Positions 41,345-50,845 of a stretch of DNA of 64,000 nt are shown here, piece after piece. A model generated the notes under the pieces. It ran no database searches. It was not told the origin of the DNA and saw only the letters and a list, made by a program, of their open reading frames with translations. The stretch is from Clostridia bacterium. Lineage in GTDB: Bacteria; Bacillota; Clostridia; Christensenellales; CAG-917. The stretch lies in the NCBI GenBank assembly GCA_017553325.1, contig JAFZMH010000006.1, positions 60,637-124,636 on the forward strand. The letters are read 5' to 3'. Numbering within the stretch: position 1 is the first letter of the stretch; each line of letters begins with the position of its first letter. A program made the position numbers and the translations under genes.

Positions 41345-44095
41345 ATGGGAGAAAGAGAAGTTATGCTTAGGCTTGACGACGTAAAGAAAGATTACGTTGC
41401 CGGCGACACCGTTGTACACGCTCTGAAAGGCGTGTCGTTGGAGTTTGAAAGAAGCGGTTTCGTCTGCGTGCTCGGACAATCCGGGTGCGGAAAGACCACG
41501 CTTATGAACGTCATAGGCGGTCTCGACAGGCTGACGAGCGGAGAGATAGAGATTGACGGCAAGTCCACCAAGGACTACAAGGAAGCGGACTGGAACACCT
41601 ATCGCAATCATTTTATCGGCTTCGTATTTCAGGCGTACAATCTTATCCCGCATATGAGCGTTCTGTCAAACGTCGAACTCGCTCTGACCCTGTCTGGCGT
41701 CTCCCGCGCCGAGCGCAAGGGGAGAGCAGTCGAGATTTTGAAACGTGTGGGACTTGAAAACGAAATGGGCAAACGCCCGAATCAACTCTCGGGCGGACAG
41801 TGCCAACGCGTGGCAATCGCGCGTGCGCTCGTAAACGACCCCGAAATCATTCTCGCGGACGAACCTACGGGCGCAATCGACAGCGAGACGTCCATCGTGA
41901 TTATGGATTTGCTCAAAGAGATTTCGCGCACGAAGCTCGTCGTTATGGTCACGCACAACGGCGAACTCGCCGAAAAATACGCGGACCGCATCATCACGAT
42001 GAAAGACGGACTTATCACGAGTGACGAGACGCGTGAAACGAGCGAAAATGAAGAACTTGCTCCAAAGGAGCAAGAAGAGGCGATAGCCACCGCCCAAGAG
42101 CCTATAAACGAGCAACCGAAAGTCATCAAAAAGAAACATGCGAGCATGAGTTTCGGCTCGGCTATAAAACAGAGTTTTTACAACCTTATCCACAAAAAGG
42201 GACGCACAATTCTCACGGTCATCGCAGGGAGCATAGGCATCATCTGCATATTCTTGATTCTCGCGATGAACACGGGGTTTTCAAGTTATATCGAAAAGTA
42301 CGAGACGGACTCTCTTTCAAAATATCCAATCGAGGCGCGCAGTTCCACGAACGACTTGCTTGAGATGGTACAAAGCGCCGTCGACAGCGGGGAATTGCAC
42401 GCCGGAAGCGTCGATTTGAGCGCGGCTTTCGAGGTTTTTGCCGAGGAGAACAATCTAAGAGAAAAGTATACCGAAGAGGAAATCATCTACGTCAAAAAGG
42501 TGATATTGTCCGTCATAGACGATTTTGAGTCCGCGCAATACAAGTTTAAAATCGACAACGACATCTCAAAGTTTTCGGACTACCTCGACGAACATTACGA
42601 CGAATCTTGGGGCACGATACGCAAGGACTACGGGCTCAACCTGCACGTCTATCATAAAGGCGCCGCAGGTTATAAAAAGATTAACCCGCTCTCCGATATA
42701 GTTATGAGCGGCGTCGGCGAAATGGCGGGAGGTCTCGATGAAAACACCAAAACCCAAATCAGGACGCTGGTGGACACGTTGAGCGGTTGGTCAATGATGG
42801 TGGACGACGTGGACGTCTTGTCCTCGCAATACGACCTGCTCGCAGGCAGTTGGCCGGACTACACTACGGAGGAGGGACGCAACGGGCTCGTCGTGGTGGT
42901 CGACGAATACAATCAAATTTCCGATTATACGCTTCTGTTCCTCGACAAAATCAGCGTCGCAGGCTTCATTATGGCGTTTTTGAACGGCAATACCGACAAA
43001 GTCAAGTTGGAATATGATTTCGAAGAGTTTTTGACCGAAGAATATATGCTTATGATTCCAACCGAATACTACGTATACAACGAGGATACCGAACTTTACG
43101 ACTTTACATATTCTTCGAGATTTGTCGCGGAGGTTGGCGTTCCGCTCCACGTGTCCGCAATCGTCAGGCTCAAAGAGGGGTTGGGCGCAGGTTGTATCGG
43201 CGGCACGATAGGCTATACGCAGGCGCTAGCCGAATACGTCATCAGCACGACGGCGTCCGCCGATATCGTGCAAAAACAGGCGGCGGAATATGCAATTTAC
43301 GAGGACTATTACAATCAGGCGCTCGAAATCGGCGAACGTATGGAGGAAGAGGAGCTTGAGGTCGAAGATTTGACGATGCAGGAGAAAATGATTTTGGCAA
43401 GAGCAGCCATGGGCGTCAAAAGCGTAATGTCGGGGGACGAGGCGTATATGTCCAAGCAGGACTACTCCCAATGGACGAAGGACCTCCAACTCACCGACCT
43501 CAAAACCCCCAAAGCGTTCTATTTCTATCCCTCGTCGATAAATAACAAGAACAATATAGTAAAACTCATAAACGACTACAACGAATACGTCAAATCAACC
43601 CCCGAACTCAACGACTCCACAATCGATTATACCGTCACCTACACGGATGAACTTTCCGAAATCTCCGCGTCTATGAAACAGATGATAAATACGATAACTT
43701 ACGTCCTCATTGCCGTCGCTATACTCGCGGTTGTCGTCGCGATGTTGCTCGTCGCAATAATTCTATACATATCCGTGCAGGACAGAACCAAGGAAATCGG
43801 CGTCCTTCGCGCACTCGGAGCAGGCAAGGGAAACATCGCAGGGCTCTTCCTCGCAGAGACCTTCCTAATCGGCGTCGCGTCCGGTGTTTTCGGAGTTCTA
43901 ATCGGGTTTATTCTCAAATTCCCCGCAAACGTAATCATCCACAATACGCTTGGGATCAAGGAACTTTTGAGCCCGTCGTGGTGGCAATCCCTCGTCCTTG
44001 TCTGCTTCTCCTTCTTGACCACCGTCGTGAGCGGTCTCATCCCCTCCGCCATCGCCGCCAAGAAAGATCCCGTCGTTGCCCTCCGCACGGAATAG
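41345..44095 (+). CDS. MacB-like ABC transporter, ATPase fused to FtsX-type permease
   Basis: 916-residue fusion. Residues 1-230 are the ATPase (LolD/MacB type) with GQSGCGKTT, signature LSGGQCQR, Walker B ILADEPTGAID and switch His in MVTHNGELA. A charged linker leads to one helix near 305, an extracytoplasmic domain of about 400 residues, and three helices at the C-terminus (about 780-910) with the FtsX core DRTKEIGVLRALGAG. Such exporters act by mechanotransmission on peptides, lipids or antibiotics. ATG at 41345 has GGAGG 8 bases upstream. Monocistronic; substrate unknown. Confidence 0.92.
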   Translation: MGEREVMLRLDDVKKDYVAGDTVVHALKGVSLEFERSGFVCVLGQSGCGKTTLMNVIGGLDRLTSGEIEIDGKSTKDYKEADWNTYRNHFIGFVFQAYNLIPHMSVLSNVELALTLSGVSRAERKGRAVEILKRVGLENEMGKRPNQLSGGQCQRVAIARALVNDPEIILADEPTGAIDSETSIVIMDLLKEISRTKLVVMVTHNGELAEKYADRIITMKDGLITSDETRETSENEELAPKEQEEAIATAQEPINEQPKVIKKKHASMSFGSAIKQSFYNLIHKKGRTILTVIAGSIGIICIFLILAMNTGFSSYIEKYETDSLSKYPIEARSSTNDLLEMVQSAVDSGELHAGSVDLSAAFEVFAEENNLREKYTEEEIIYVKKVILSVIDDFESAQYKFKIDNDISKFSDYLDEHYDESWGTIRKDYGLNLHVYHKGAAGYKKINPLSDIVMSGVGEMAGGLDENTKTQIRTLVDTLSGWSMMVDDVDVLSSQYDLLAGSWPDYTTEEGRNGLVVVVDEYNQISDYTLLFLDKISVAGFIMAFLNGNTDKVKLEYDFEEFLTEEYMLMIPTEYYVYNEDTELYDFTYSSRFVAEVGVPLHVSAIVRLKEGLGAGCIGGTIGYTQALAEYVISTTASADIVQKQAAEYAIYEDYYNQALEIGERMEEEELEVEDLTMQEKMILARAAMGVKSVMSGDEAYMSKQDYSQWTKDLQLTDLKTPKAFYFYPSSINNKNNIVKLINDYNEYVKSTPELNDSTIDYTVTYTDELSEISASMKQMINTITYVLIAVAILAVVVAMLLVAIILYISVQDRTKEIGVLRALGAGKGNIAGLFLAETFLIGVASGVFGVLIGFILKFPANVIIHNTLGIKELLSPSWWQSLVLVCFSFLTTVVSGLIPSAIAAKKDPVVALRTE

Positions 44096-44343
44096 AGCGG
44101 TAAAACTATCTTTATTGAGTGTTTTTGAATGAACTTTGGCGATAGCACTTTTTGATGGTCGTCAAATCGGACGGCCGTCGTTTTTATTGGCACCGCGCAC
44201 CGTTTAAAGCGGCGCGGACGCAAAAGCGCGTAGGATATAACAACCGCGTCCGAAAGACTTCGAAAACAAATAAATGTTAAATGATTTACATATTTAAGGT
44301 TGTTTGGTAGAATTAGAAAAAATACACAAAGGAGGACAGGCGT
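44096..44343. other. Intergenic region before the sigma-factor unit
   Basis: No gene seen. It contains GC-rich inverted segments, for example CGGACGC (44215-44221) with GCGTCCG (44246-44252), unlike the AT-rich spacers elsewhere, and the promoter at 44285. Confidence 0.4.
44285..44313 (+). promoter_or_regulatory. Promoter of the sigma factor / protease unit
   Basis: TTTACA (44285-44290), 17 bases, TAGAAT (44308-44313), then GGAGGA and the TTG start at 44344. Confidence 0.7.
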
Positions 44344-44892
44344 TTGAACGCATTAGAATTTAATCTGTTGTTGAAATCTATACGGACGAACGCCCGTGCT
44401 CTCGAAAGGATTTTCAAGTTTTACTATCCGAAAATAGTTTATCACATCGGGAAGAAGTGCGGTAAGCCGTTTGCGGAGGACGTTGCCCAGGACTTTTTCA
44501 AAAAATTGCTTGAAACCGAGACGGCGGAATACATAAAATATCCAACCGCTTGGGTGTTTTTGAATTGTGAGAGTATTGCAAAACGGAAATTGCGATATGA
44601 CTCGAGATACGTTTATATGACCGACGAGGCGTTTGCAAAAAAGAGCCAAGAAATGAACGAAGATATGCACGATGAAATCCTCAAAGAAGAAGTTTACGGG
44701 GAGTTGTATGACAGCATCAACCGGTTGGATGAAATCGAATGCAAGATTGTGGATATGTATTACTGGGAAGGGTATACTCTCAAAGAAATCGCCGATGTTT
44801 TGGGCTTGAAGTATGACGCTGTAAAGCAAAGACACAATAGATTGATGAAAAAATTGAAAAATATTTGTCAGCGTGTCACTTTTTTCAAATGA
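44344..44892 (+). CDS. Sigma-70 family (ECF-like) sigma factor
   Basis: 182-residue protein with region 2 (residues about 16-80, ARALERIFKFYYPKIVYHIG and AEDVAQDFFKKLL) and region 4 (about 127-177, LDEIECKIVDMYYWEGYTLKEIADVLGL with the recognition helix KYDAVKQRHNRLMKKLK). No region 3, as in ECF factors. Start is TTG at 44344 behind GGAGGACAGG. It is the first gene of a unit with a secreted protease-like protein and a single-pass membrane protein that could serve as its anti-sigma factor. Confidence 0.82.
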   Translation: MNALEFNLLLKSIRTNARALERIFKFYYPKIVYHIGKKCGKPFAEDVAQDFFKKLLETETAEYIKYPTAWVFLNCESIAKRKLRYDSRYVYMTDEAFAKKSQEMNEDMHDEILKEEVYGELYDSINRLDEIECKIVDMYYWEGYTLKEIADVLGLKYDAVKQRHNRLMKKLKNICQRVTFFK

Positions 44893-44935
44893 TAATGCAA
44901 CTACCTTATGAAAAACCAAAGAAAGGAGTTTCATT

Positions 44936-46108
44936 ATGAAAAAAGCAATCAGTTTGGCAACAATTATTGTTATAGTGGCTTGCATTATGCTTGTGCTGCC
45001 GTTCGGCGACGTAGCGTATGCGGCGGAACTCACGGGGGACGAATGCGATCAAGTTTTTCTTGAAAACATTGCTGAACTCTATGAGAACGACGTTGAATCG
45101 TTGACGATTTCGGCAACAAAAGAAACAGTTTTCGACATGGATCATGAACCTCTCGGTTGCGTGTATGATTTCTGTGTAAATGGCGAAAACGGTTATGCGA
45201 TTGTAGTCAACACAAACGGGCAATTCGATGTGACGGAGCTGTTTTTTGACTCTGTCAATCCGTATGCAAGCATATCCGGAACGGCAAAGCGAATCTACGT
45301 CTCAACAATGACGTATCTCGGTTTCGACGAAGATGAGTTTCGATTTTTGGGCAGCGAAACTGCCGTACCCGCAACGACGCTCGAAAGTTTAAGGGAAATT
45401 GCGCTTTCTCGCGGCGGATCTTGGAGTTCTTCAACCGAATACGTGTACTATACCAACAGATCCGAAACCAATTATAACATGGCGGCTCGTCACCCCGGAT
45501 TGTATTATAACAACCTTACGGCGGGATGCGCTCCGATTGCCGGTGGCAATCTTGTGATGTATTGGGACAGATACAAGACAAATTTAATCGCAAATTATAC
45601 TCCAGGTTCAACCGTTGGCAGTTCTTATTTGTATAAAAACAGCAGTTCGACAACTGACAGTGTGATTTTGCAACTGTATACCGACATGGGGACAAGTCCG
45701 TCAGGCACGACAGCGTCGCAGTTTATGTCCGGAATAAGCACGTATTGCACAAGGCAGGGATATACCGCCAGTTTTACCTCTCTGATGAGCGGCGGCTCTT
45801 TCAACTATAATGCGGCGAAACAACAAATCGTCAACGGTGAACCTATCGCATTGTTCTTGCAGAACTGTACCGTTGGAACAATACAACAAAATAGCGGGAA
45901 TGATTATATAGACTATATTGTGGCAACCGGAGACCACGTTATGGCAGGGTTCGGTTATAAAGAAGTCACGTACACTTTGACAGGCGGAAACACGAGAGTC
46001 GACTATTATATAGCGGTAGCGTCGGGTGTGTCATTGAAAGTAAGAGGCTTCTTCAATATAAACTATAACACCCAAATAGACAACGCGTATTCTTTGCTTG
46101 TGACCTAA
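44936..46108 (+). CDS. Secreted C39-like cysteine peptidase family protein
   Basis: 390-residue exported protein. Residues 1-30 form a Sec signal peptide ending AYAA. The region from about 185 has a papain-like C39 arrangement: Cys198 in LTAGCAPIAGGNLVMYW as nucleophile and His334 in ATGDHVMAGFGY as general base. This resembles peptidase C39-like or bacteriocin-type domains, but without a transporter. AAAGGAG precedes the ATG. Its place after a sigma factor and before a membrane protein suggests a signal-dependent envelope function, such as cleavage of a peptide or cell-wall protein. Enzyme activity is inferred from the two residues. Confidence 0.75.
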   Translation: MKKAISLATIIVIVACIMLVLPFGDVAYAAELTGDECDQVFLENIAELYENDVESLTISATKETVFDMDHEPLGCVYDFCVNGENGYAIVVNTNGQFDVTELFFDSVNPYASISGTAKRIYVSTMTYLGFDEDEFRFLGSETAVPATTLESLREIALSRGGSWSSSTEYVYYTNRSETNYNMAARHPGLYYNNLTAGCAPIAGGNLVMYWDRYKTNLIANYTPGSTVGSSYLYKNSSSTTDSVILQLYTDMGTSPSGTTASQFMSGISTYCTRQGYTASFTSLMSGGSFNYNAAKQQIVNGEPIALFLQNCTVGTIQQNSGNDYIDYIVATGDHVMAGFGYKEVTYTLTGGNTRVDYYIAVASGVSLKVRGFFNINYNTQIDNAYSLLVT

Positions 46109-46119
46109 AAGGAGAAACG

Positions 46120-46791
46120 ATGAATAGAAAACTGAAAAAATATGCGGAAAGACAATTGGAGACGTGTGAAAACCAAGAGTTTTTGAACGAATTGAAAGCA
46201 AAACAGCGCGAGAACGCAAAGAGTGGAAAGAATCGCAAAAGAATCATTTCGATTTTAGTACCGCTCGCCTCAACGGTTATCGCCGCCGTCGTGGTTTTGT
46301 TGTGCGTGTTTTTGATTAAACCGGTTAGTGCGAATAATCAAGAGCGTCAATACCAACTGAATTTGGAAGATATGTATTCAACAAGTATTTCACTTGATAC
46401 TTTGAATAATGAAATGACGACGATTGAATTTTCCGAAAAACCGTATGCAAAAATAGATAAATATTTTGATAATAAAAGCAATAATTTTGTGTTTTATTAC
46501 ATCGAGTACGTTCACGATGATGAAGTTTCCGTTGTAGACTTCCAAATTTCGTCAGACCCGCAGTATAAAGAATTTATAGATAAGCCGAATTATAACAAAC
46601 AAGGCGTTGTCGCGGGGAAAACCATAGACTATTTCGAGTCTTTTACAGTAGAGGACGAAATATATTTCTTCAAAGTCATAGGAGCGATCGTATCTGGGCA
46701 GGAAATCATTTATATCGAGGCAGATCTCATAGCGCTTGACGAAAACAGTGGATTCATAGAACTGCTCAACGATATTGTTTCCGCAAAATAA
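46120..46791 (+). CDS. Single-pass membrane protein, possible anti-sigma factor
   Basis: 223-residue protein: a basic cytoplasmic segment of about 42 residues, one membrane helix at about 43-67 (ILVPLASTVIAAVVVLLCVFL core) and an outer domain of about 155 residues rich in acidic and aromatic residues. This N-in, C-out layout beside an ECF sigma factor is that of many anti-sigma factors, though the zinc-binding anti-sigma motif is absent. AAGGAGAAACG precedes the ATG, 12 bases after the peptidase gene. No known family recognised. Confidence 0.6.
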   Translation: MNRKLKKYAERQLETCENQEFLNELKAKQRENAKSGKNRKRIISILVPLASTVIAAVVVLLCVFLIKPVSANNQERQYQLNLEDMYSTSISLDTLNNEMTTIEFSEKPYAKIDKYFDNKSNNFVFYYIEYVHDDEVSVVDFQISSDPQYKEFIDKPNYNKQGVVAGKTIDYFESFTVEDEIYFFKVIGAIVSGQEIIYIEADLIALDENSGFIELLNDIVSAK

Positions 46792-46816
46792 TCTTTAACG
46801 ACTTTTGTTTTTGCAA

Positions 46817-46845
46817 AAGAAGCGAGAGTTTTCGCTTCTTTTTTT
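46817..46845 (+). terminator. Terminator of the sigma/protease unit
   Basis: AAGAAGCGA-GAGTTT-TCGCTTCTT followed by TTTTT. Confidence 0.88.
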
Positions 46846-47008
46846 ATCCCCAAATTTTTTATTATTTGTCGAACCTTGTCACTTTTTGTCCCGCTTTTTG
46901 CAACTATTATATGAATAGGGGGGAAAGAACGAATAATTTTCCTTAATTATTATTGAATAAATCAATAAATGATAAAACGCAAAATGATTATTGATTGAAG
47001 GAGTTCTA

Positions 47009-49510
47009 ATGAGCAGAGTTTTTTTATCGCACAGTAGCAAAGATAAGTCGTATGTCGAATATATAGCAAATAAATTTGGCAAAGACACGGCATTTTATGA
47101 TAAGTATTCTTTTGAATGCGGAATGAGGACTTTTAGCGCAGTTTTGGAAAGTCTTAATAATTCGGATCTATTTGTTATTTTTTTGTCCAATAATGCACTT
47201 GAAAGCGAATGGGTTAAAAAAGAGTTAAATATTGCATATGATTTAATACAAAAAGAAAAAATAAAACAGTGTTATCCAATAATTATAGATCCACAACTTA
47301 GTTATAAAGATGAAAGAATACCTAAATGGCTTAAAACTGGATTTGAATCATATAATTTGCGTTATATTGGAAGTCCACAATTAGCGTATAGAAAAATAAA
47401 AAATAGATTGGCGTTAGTAAACGCAGATTCTTTTAATTCAAATTATAAAACATATATAGGGCAGGAAGAGGCAATTAAAAGATTTGATGACAATTATTAT
47501 ATGTCCAATGAATCATATATAGGAATAATCGCTTGTGGTATTGAAGGTATTGGCCGTGAGTCATTTATTAGACAATGTATTAAAGTCCCCCTCACATTTG
47601 GGGACTATTATGAACCAATAGTTATAAATATTGAAAGAAATGATTCTATTGATGATGTTATATCAAAATTATTTGATAATGGTTTTGGGGAATATAATGA
47701 CAATATAATAGAATATGTTAACGGATTAAAATTTGATGAGAAAATTAGTGAATTAACAAGGTGTTTAATGCAGGTGCAAAATAGTCGGGAGTTTATTATA
47801 TTTAGGGATGCCGATGTTTTAATACAAAACGGTAAGATAGTACAATGGTTGAATCAAGCAACCAAAGGATTAAGGCCTGAGCTAACATTTGGTATAGTAT
47901 CTAATCAACGGGTTCATAAAGTAACAAAAAATGAGTATTATGTGGGCGAAATTGCAGAGCTTAATGATACAAACAAATTGAAATTATTGGACAAATTGTC
48001 TAAAGATAATGGCGTTGATTTGGATAGAAGTGATGTTCAGTTTTTTAAGAATATTTTGACAGGTCATCCATTGCAAATAATATATTGTATCCAAAGAATA
48101 CAATCAGAAAGCATGGCGGAGGTTAGGAAGAAATCGCACGAAATAACGGAATTTATTTCTAAAAGCACAAGTAGAATACTTGATAAATATTTAAGTATTT
48201 TAAGTTTAAACGAAGAACAGAAAGATAAGTTTTTGTCATATCTTTCATTTATCTCTAGTTATTCTAATATCCCAATTGCCGAAATCATAGAGATAAACAA
48301 ATTGGATCCTGATTATCAGAACTATTATGGGTTTTTGATTAAATTTTGTATGTGTCGCAGAACTGGGCTCAATAATGACTTATTGACAACATCACATTCT
48401 GTAGCGGATTATATTGAAAGAATGAGAATTGAGATGCCTGATAATATCAAAGCCTTTTTAAAAAAAGAATTTGACGAGTTTAAAAATGATTTAAAAGCAG
48501 GGCATCTAGACGCTTATTGTTATTCCCAGATATCAAAGAATTTGGGAGAATTAGTAAAAGAAAACCCATATATTAAGAGTTACAGATACATATACCCTTC
48601 TATAATTCTTAAATCTATAGTTAGGTTATATAATGATCAAGGATACGATAAGGTTATTAATATTTGCGAGCAGTGTATAGCAAATGTTGAGATATGGGAT
48701 CAATCAATTAAACAAACTTTTTATTTTTATTATGCTATGGCATTGGCAAGAAAAAAAGATGATAAAATATTTGAAATAATAAGGACTAAAAACGAAACTG
48801 GATATATATTGGAAAAATTCCAAGCAGATTTTATTAGAGGATTCTATTATAAATTATTAGGGCAATTTAAACAAGCAGAAGAACAATTTGTTTCATGTCT
48901 TGACGAGAAATCATCTTATGACCGTGCTCGAAGAGAATTAGTTGAAACTTATATAGCTTTGGAGGAATATGATGAAGCTATCGAATTGTCTCGTATAAAT
49001 TATAATCGTTTTCCGGACAATATTTTCAATATTTTCCAATATTTTAAGTGCTTGATAAGACAAAAACCAGATGACATAGATATGGTTAAAGAGTTGCTCA
49101 ATAAAGCACAAGAAATTGATAAGTTACCAACGACATCAAAAGAGTTTTACCCTTGCATGAAAGCATATTACAATTTGTATAGACTGCATGATTATAATGC
49201 TGCATTAAGGATAATGTTGGAAAATGAGAACATTTTTAGTAATAAGATTTATTATTATAGAGATCTGTTTGATATTTATACTGAAATGGGGAATATAGAT
49301 GAAATGGAAAAAACATTGCATAAGTTAAAAGATTTAATAGACAAAGATAACAGTTTTGTGCCACTACTATTAAGGAGGGAATGCATTTTTAATTATTACA
49401 TCAACCATGATTTTAACAGGGCTATCAATATTGTAAATAGAGCAATGGTGGACGAGACTGTGAAAAATAAAATAAAAAAGGCACTAGTAGTTTTTGCCGA
49501 CAAGCATTAA
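47009..49510 (+). CDS. TIR domain / NTPase-like / TPR-repeat protein, probable anti-phage sensor
   Basis: 833-residue cytoplasmic protein in three parts. Residues 1-135 are a TIR domain: RVFLSHSSKDKSYVEYIANKF, then ESEWVKKELNIAY with Glu72 at the place of the NADase glutamate. Residues about 150-420 look like a STAND-type NTPase: GIEGIGRES (177-185) is a P-loop in which the lysine is Arg and the next Thr is Glu, followed by a Walker B-like EFIIFRDAD. From about 560 the chain is helical repeats of TPR type (YFYYAMALARKKD, FIRGFYYKLLGQFKQAEEQF, ALEEYDEAIELSRINYNRFP). ATG at 47009 has AAGGAG upstream. The gene is far more AT-rich than its neighbours, stands alone and lies beside a tRNA gene, as defence islands often do. 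Confidence 0.82.
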   Translation: MSRVFLSHSSKDKSYVEYIANKFGKDTAFYDKYSFECGMRTFSAVLESLNNSDLFVIFLSNNALESEWVKKELNIAYDLIQKEKIKQCYPIIIDPQLSYKDERIPKWLKTGFESYNLRYIGSPQLAYRKIKNRLALVNADSFNSNYKTYIGQEEAIKRFDDNYYMSNESYIGIIACGIEGIGRESFIRQCIKVPLTFGDYYEPIVINIERNDSIDDVISKLFDNGFGEYNDNIIEYVNGLKFDEKISELTRCLMQVQNSREFIIFRDADVLIQNGKIVQWLNQATKGLRPELTFGIVSNQRVHKVTKNEYYVGEIAELNDTNKLKLLDKLSKDNGVDLDRSDVQFFKNILTGHPLQIIYCIQRIQSESMAEVRKKSHEITEFISKSTSRILDKYLSILSLNEEQKDKFLSYLSFISSYSNIPIAEIIEINKLDPDYQNYYGFLIKFCMCRRTGLNNDLLTTSHSVADYIERMRIEMPDNIKAFLKKEFDEFKNDLKAGHLDAYCYSQISKNLGELVKENPYIKSYRYIYPSIILKSIVRLYNDQGYDKVINICEQCIANVEIWDQSIKQTFYFYYAMALARKKDDKIFEIIRTKNETGYILEKFQADFIRGFYYKLLGQFKQAEEQFVSCLDEKSSYDRARRELVETYIALEEYDEAIELSRINYNRFPDNIFNIFQYFKCLIRQKPDDIDMVKELLNKAQEIDKLPTTSKEFYPCMKAYYNLYRLHDYNAALRIMLENENIFSNKIYYYRDLFDIYTEMGNIDEMEKTLHKLKDLIDKDNSFVPLLLRRECIFNYYINHDFNRAINIVNRAMVDETVKNKIKKALVVFADKH

Positions 49511-49790
49511 AATATTATAGAAAAATTGTGATAAGATAAGAACATAATACTATGCGGCACTAGATTTCATGATAGAGATAATGTAAAACAAGTGTGCAAT
49601 ATATATGGATCGGATTATGGTAGGAGTGGTATAATTTTACGGGGCAGGATTTTGGCGCGGAGTGCCGCACGGGAATTGTGCAAAAGACCTGCGAAAAGAA
49701 AAACCCTACCAAAGGTAGGGTTGGTGGCGGGAAAGCTGTGGATCCTTTTGAACACCCATATTGAGATGAGTGTTCAAAAGTGACCTTGAA
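49511..49790. other. Spacer between TIR gene and tRNA-Ser
   Basis: No gene. The left part is AT-rich like the TIR gene; near 49640 composition returns to that of the host. On the right are the tRNA terminator and an 11-bp perfect inverted repeat CTTTTGAACAC (49745-49755) / GTGTTCAAAAG (49770-49780). Confidence 0.5.
49702..49722 (-). terminator. Terminator of the tRNA-Ser gene
   Basis: Minus strand AACCCTACC-TTT-GGTAGGGTT followed by TTTCTTTT. Confidence 0.8.
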
Positions 49791-49882
49791 TGGCGGAGAA
49801 GCAGGGATTTGAACCCTGGCTACGATTCTCTCGTACTACTCCCTTAGCAGGGGAGCCCCTTCGGCCTCTTGGGTACTTCTCC
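49791..49882 (-). tRNA. tRNA-Ser(GCT)
   Basis: 92-base gene with encoded CCA. Acceptor GGAGAAG pairs with CTTCTCC, discriminator G. The anticodon loop is CTGCTAA (anticodon GCT, codons AGC/AGU), the long variable arm typical of serine tRNA follows, and the T-loop is TTCAAAT between CAGGG and CCCTG. Confidence 0.97.
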
Positions 49883-50049
49883 ACGCCGAAGTTTGAAAAG
49901 ATTTTCAAATTGCTTGATTATGATAGCATAGCGGCGGCGTATTGTCAAACGATTATATTATTTTCGCTATTATTGTGCGTTTTTGCAGTGTAAAAAAAGC
50001 AACCTTTGGCGGTTGCTTTTGTGTTTATAGACAAAAGGTTGCGAGATTA

Positions 50050-50475
50050 TTATTGTGGGAAAGAGATTGTGTTTATATTGAGGTTTGGGGAGAACCTGCG
50101 CTCGGCTGAGCCTTCGACTTTGTGCAGGAAAATTTCTGCGGTCAGGGAGATAGTGCCGTCAAAGAGATGTCCGCCCACAACCTTGCCGTCGCGTCCTGTG
50201 CAGGTGATGTGTACGTGTAGGTACGGCTTGCCATTTTGAGTGGTTAGATTGCCGGTTAATGCGTTTATCTCGTGATTGCCGACATAGTGGATATGGTGGT
50301 ATTCCGATTTGTCGAGGTCAAAAATTCCCACCTCGAAATCGTCCACCGCGCCTATGCCGGACACGGAAGCGAGCGCAACGTTTTCCGCCTTTGCCACCTC
50401 AAGCAAACACTTTGCAATTTTGTCGCCTTTGTCAAGACGCACGACTATCGTTTCATCAAAAACCCTGTATTCCAT
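50050..50475 (-). CDS. PPC/DUF296 domain protein
   Basis: 141-residue protein consisting of one PPC (plant and prokaryote conserved) domain, a small trimeric fold found in AT-hook proteins and in stand-alone bacterial proteins. Visible are ASVSGIGAVDDFEVGIFD, the LTGNLTTQNGKPYLHVHI strand with the HVH pair that may bind a metal, and GGHLFDGTI. ATG at 50475 follows GAGGAATT. It has its own promoter. The function of free-standing bacterial PPC proteins is not established. Confidence 0.85.
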   Translation of the reverse strand: MEYRVFDETIVVRLDKGDKIAKCLLEVAKAENVALASVSGIGAVDDFEVGIFDLDKSEYHHIHYVGNHEINALTGNLTTQNGKPYLHVHITCTGRDGKVVGGHLFDGTISLTAEIFLHKVEGSAERRFSPNLNINTISFPQ

Positions 50476-50492
50476 AATTCCTCGCACGTTTG

Positions 50493-50521
50493 ATTATAAC
50501 ACGCCCGTGTTGCGTATGCAA
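50493..50521 (-). promoter_or_regulatory. Promoter of the PPC-domain gene
   Basis: Minus strand TTGCAT (50516-50521), 17 bases, TATAAT (50493-50498); the spacer contains the palindrome AACACG-GG-CGTGTT. Confidence 0.75.
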
Positions 50522-50845
50522 GTATACTGCGCAATAAAAGAGGATGACAACGCTGGAGGGAAAACAACAAAATTGTGTAAAATATTAAGTTTTCATAAGT
50601 ATTTGCAATAGTTTGACAAGGATTTGACTTGTATTCGCGTTAAAAACCGAACATCTAAACGGTTAAACTGGACGATTTGCCACGCGGGATGGATTTTTTG
50701 TTAAATCCAGGTTTTGAAAACGGGAGCACTTAATACTGTTTTTACTTGACCGATTTATTCGTATTATGATAATATTATTGCTAATGAGTATACTAAAATT
50801 AAAATACTAGTATCTTATTCTAATGATAAATGCAGGAGAAACTGT
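50522..50845. other. Intergenic region before the glycan operon
   Basis: No coding signal. The right third carries the operon promoter and two short palindromes. I see no tRNA, riboswitch or repeat copy in it. Confidence 0.4.
50746..50775 (+). promoter_or_regulatory. Promoter of the surface-glycan operon
   Basis: TTGACC (50746-50751), 18 bases, TAATAT (50770-50775). Downstream in the leader lie palindromes AGTATACT (50787-50794) and ATACTAGTAT (50804-50813), possible operator sites. Confidence 0.6.

Noticed and set aside
44096..44343. A fifth copy of the 124-nt repeat
   Set aside because: GC-rich inverted segments are present, but neither the AAAA/TTTT ends, the GTAC hairpin nor the conserved CATCTCATCTC segment is found.
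49790..49993. Short frame starting at the tRNA-Ser gene
   Set aside because: Its first half is the reverse complement of the tRNA, a common artefact.
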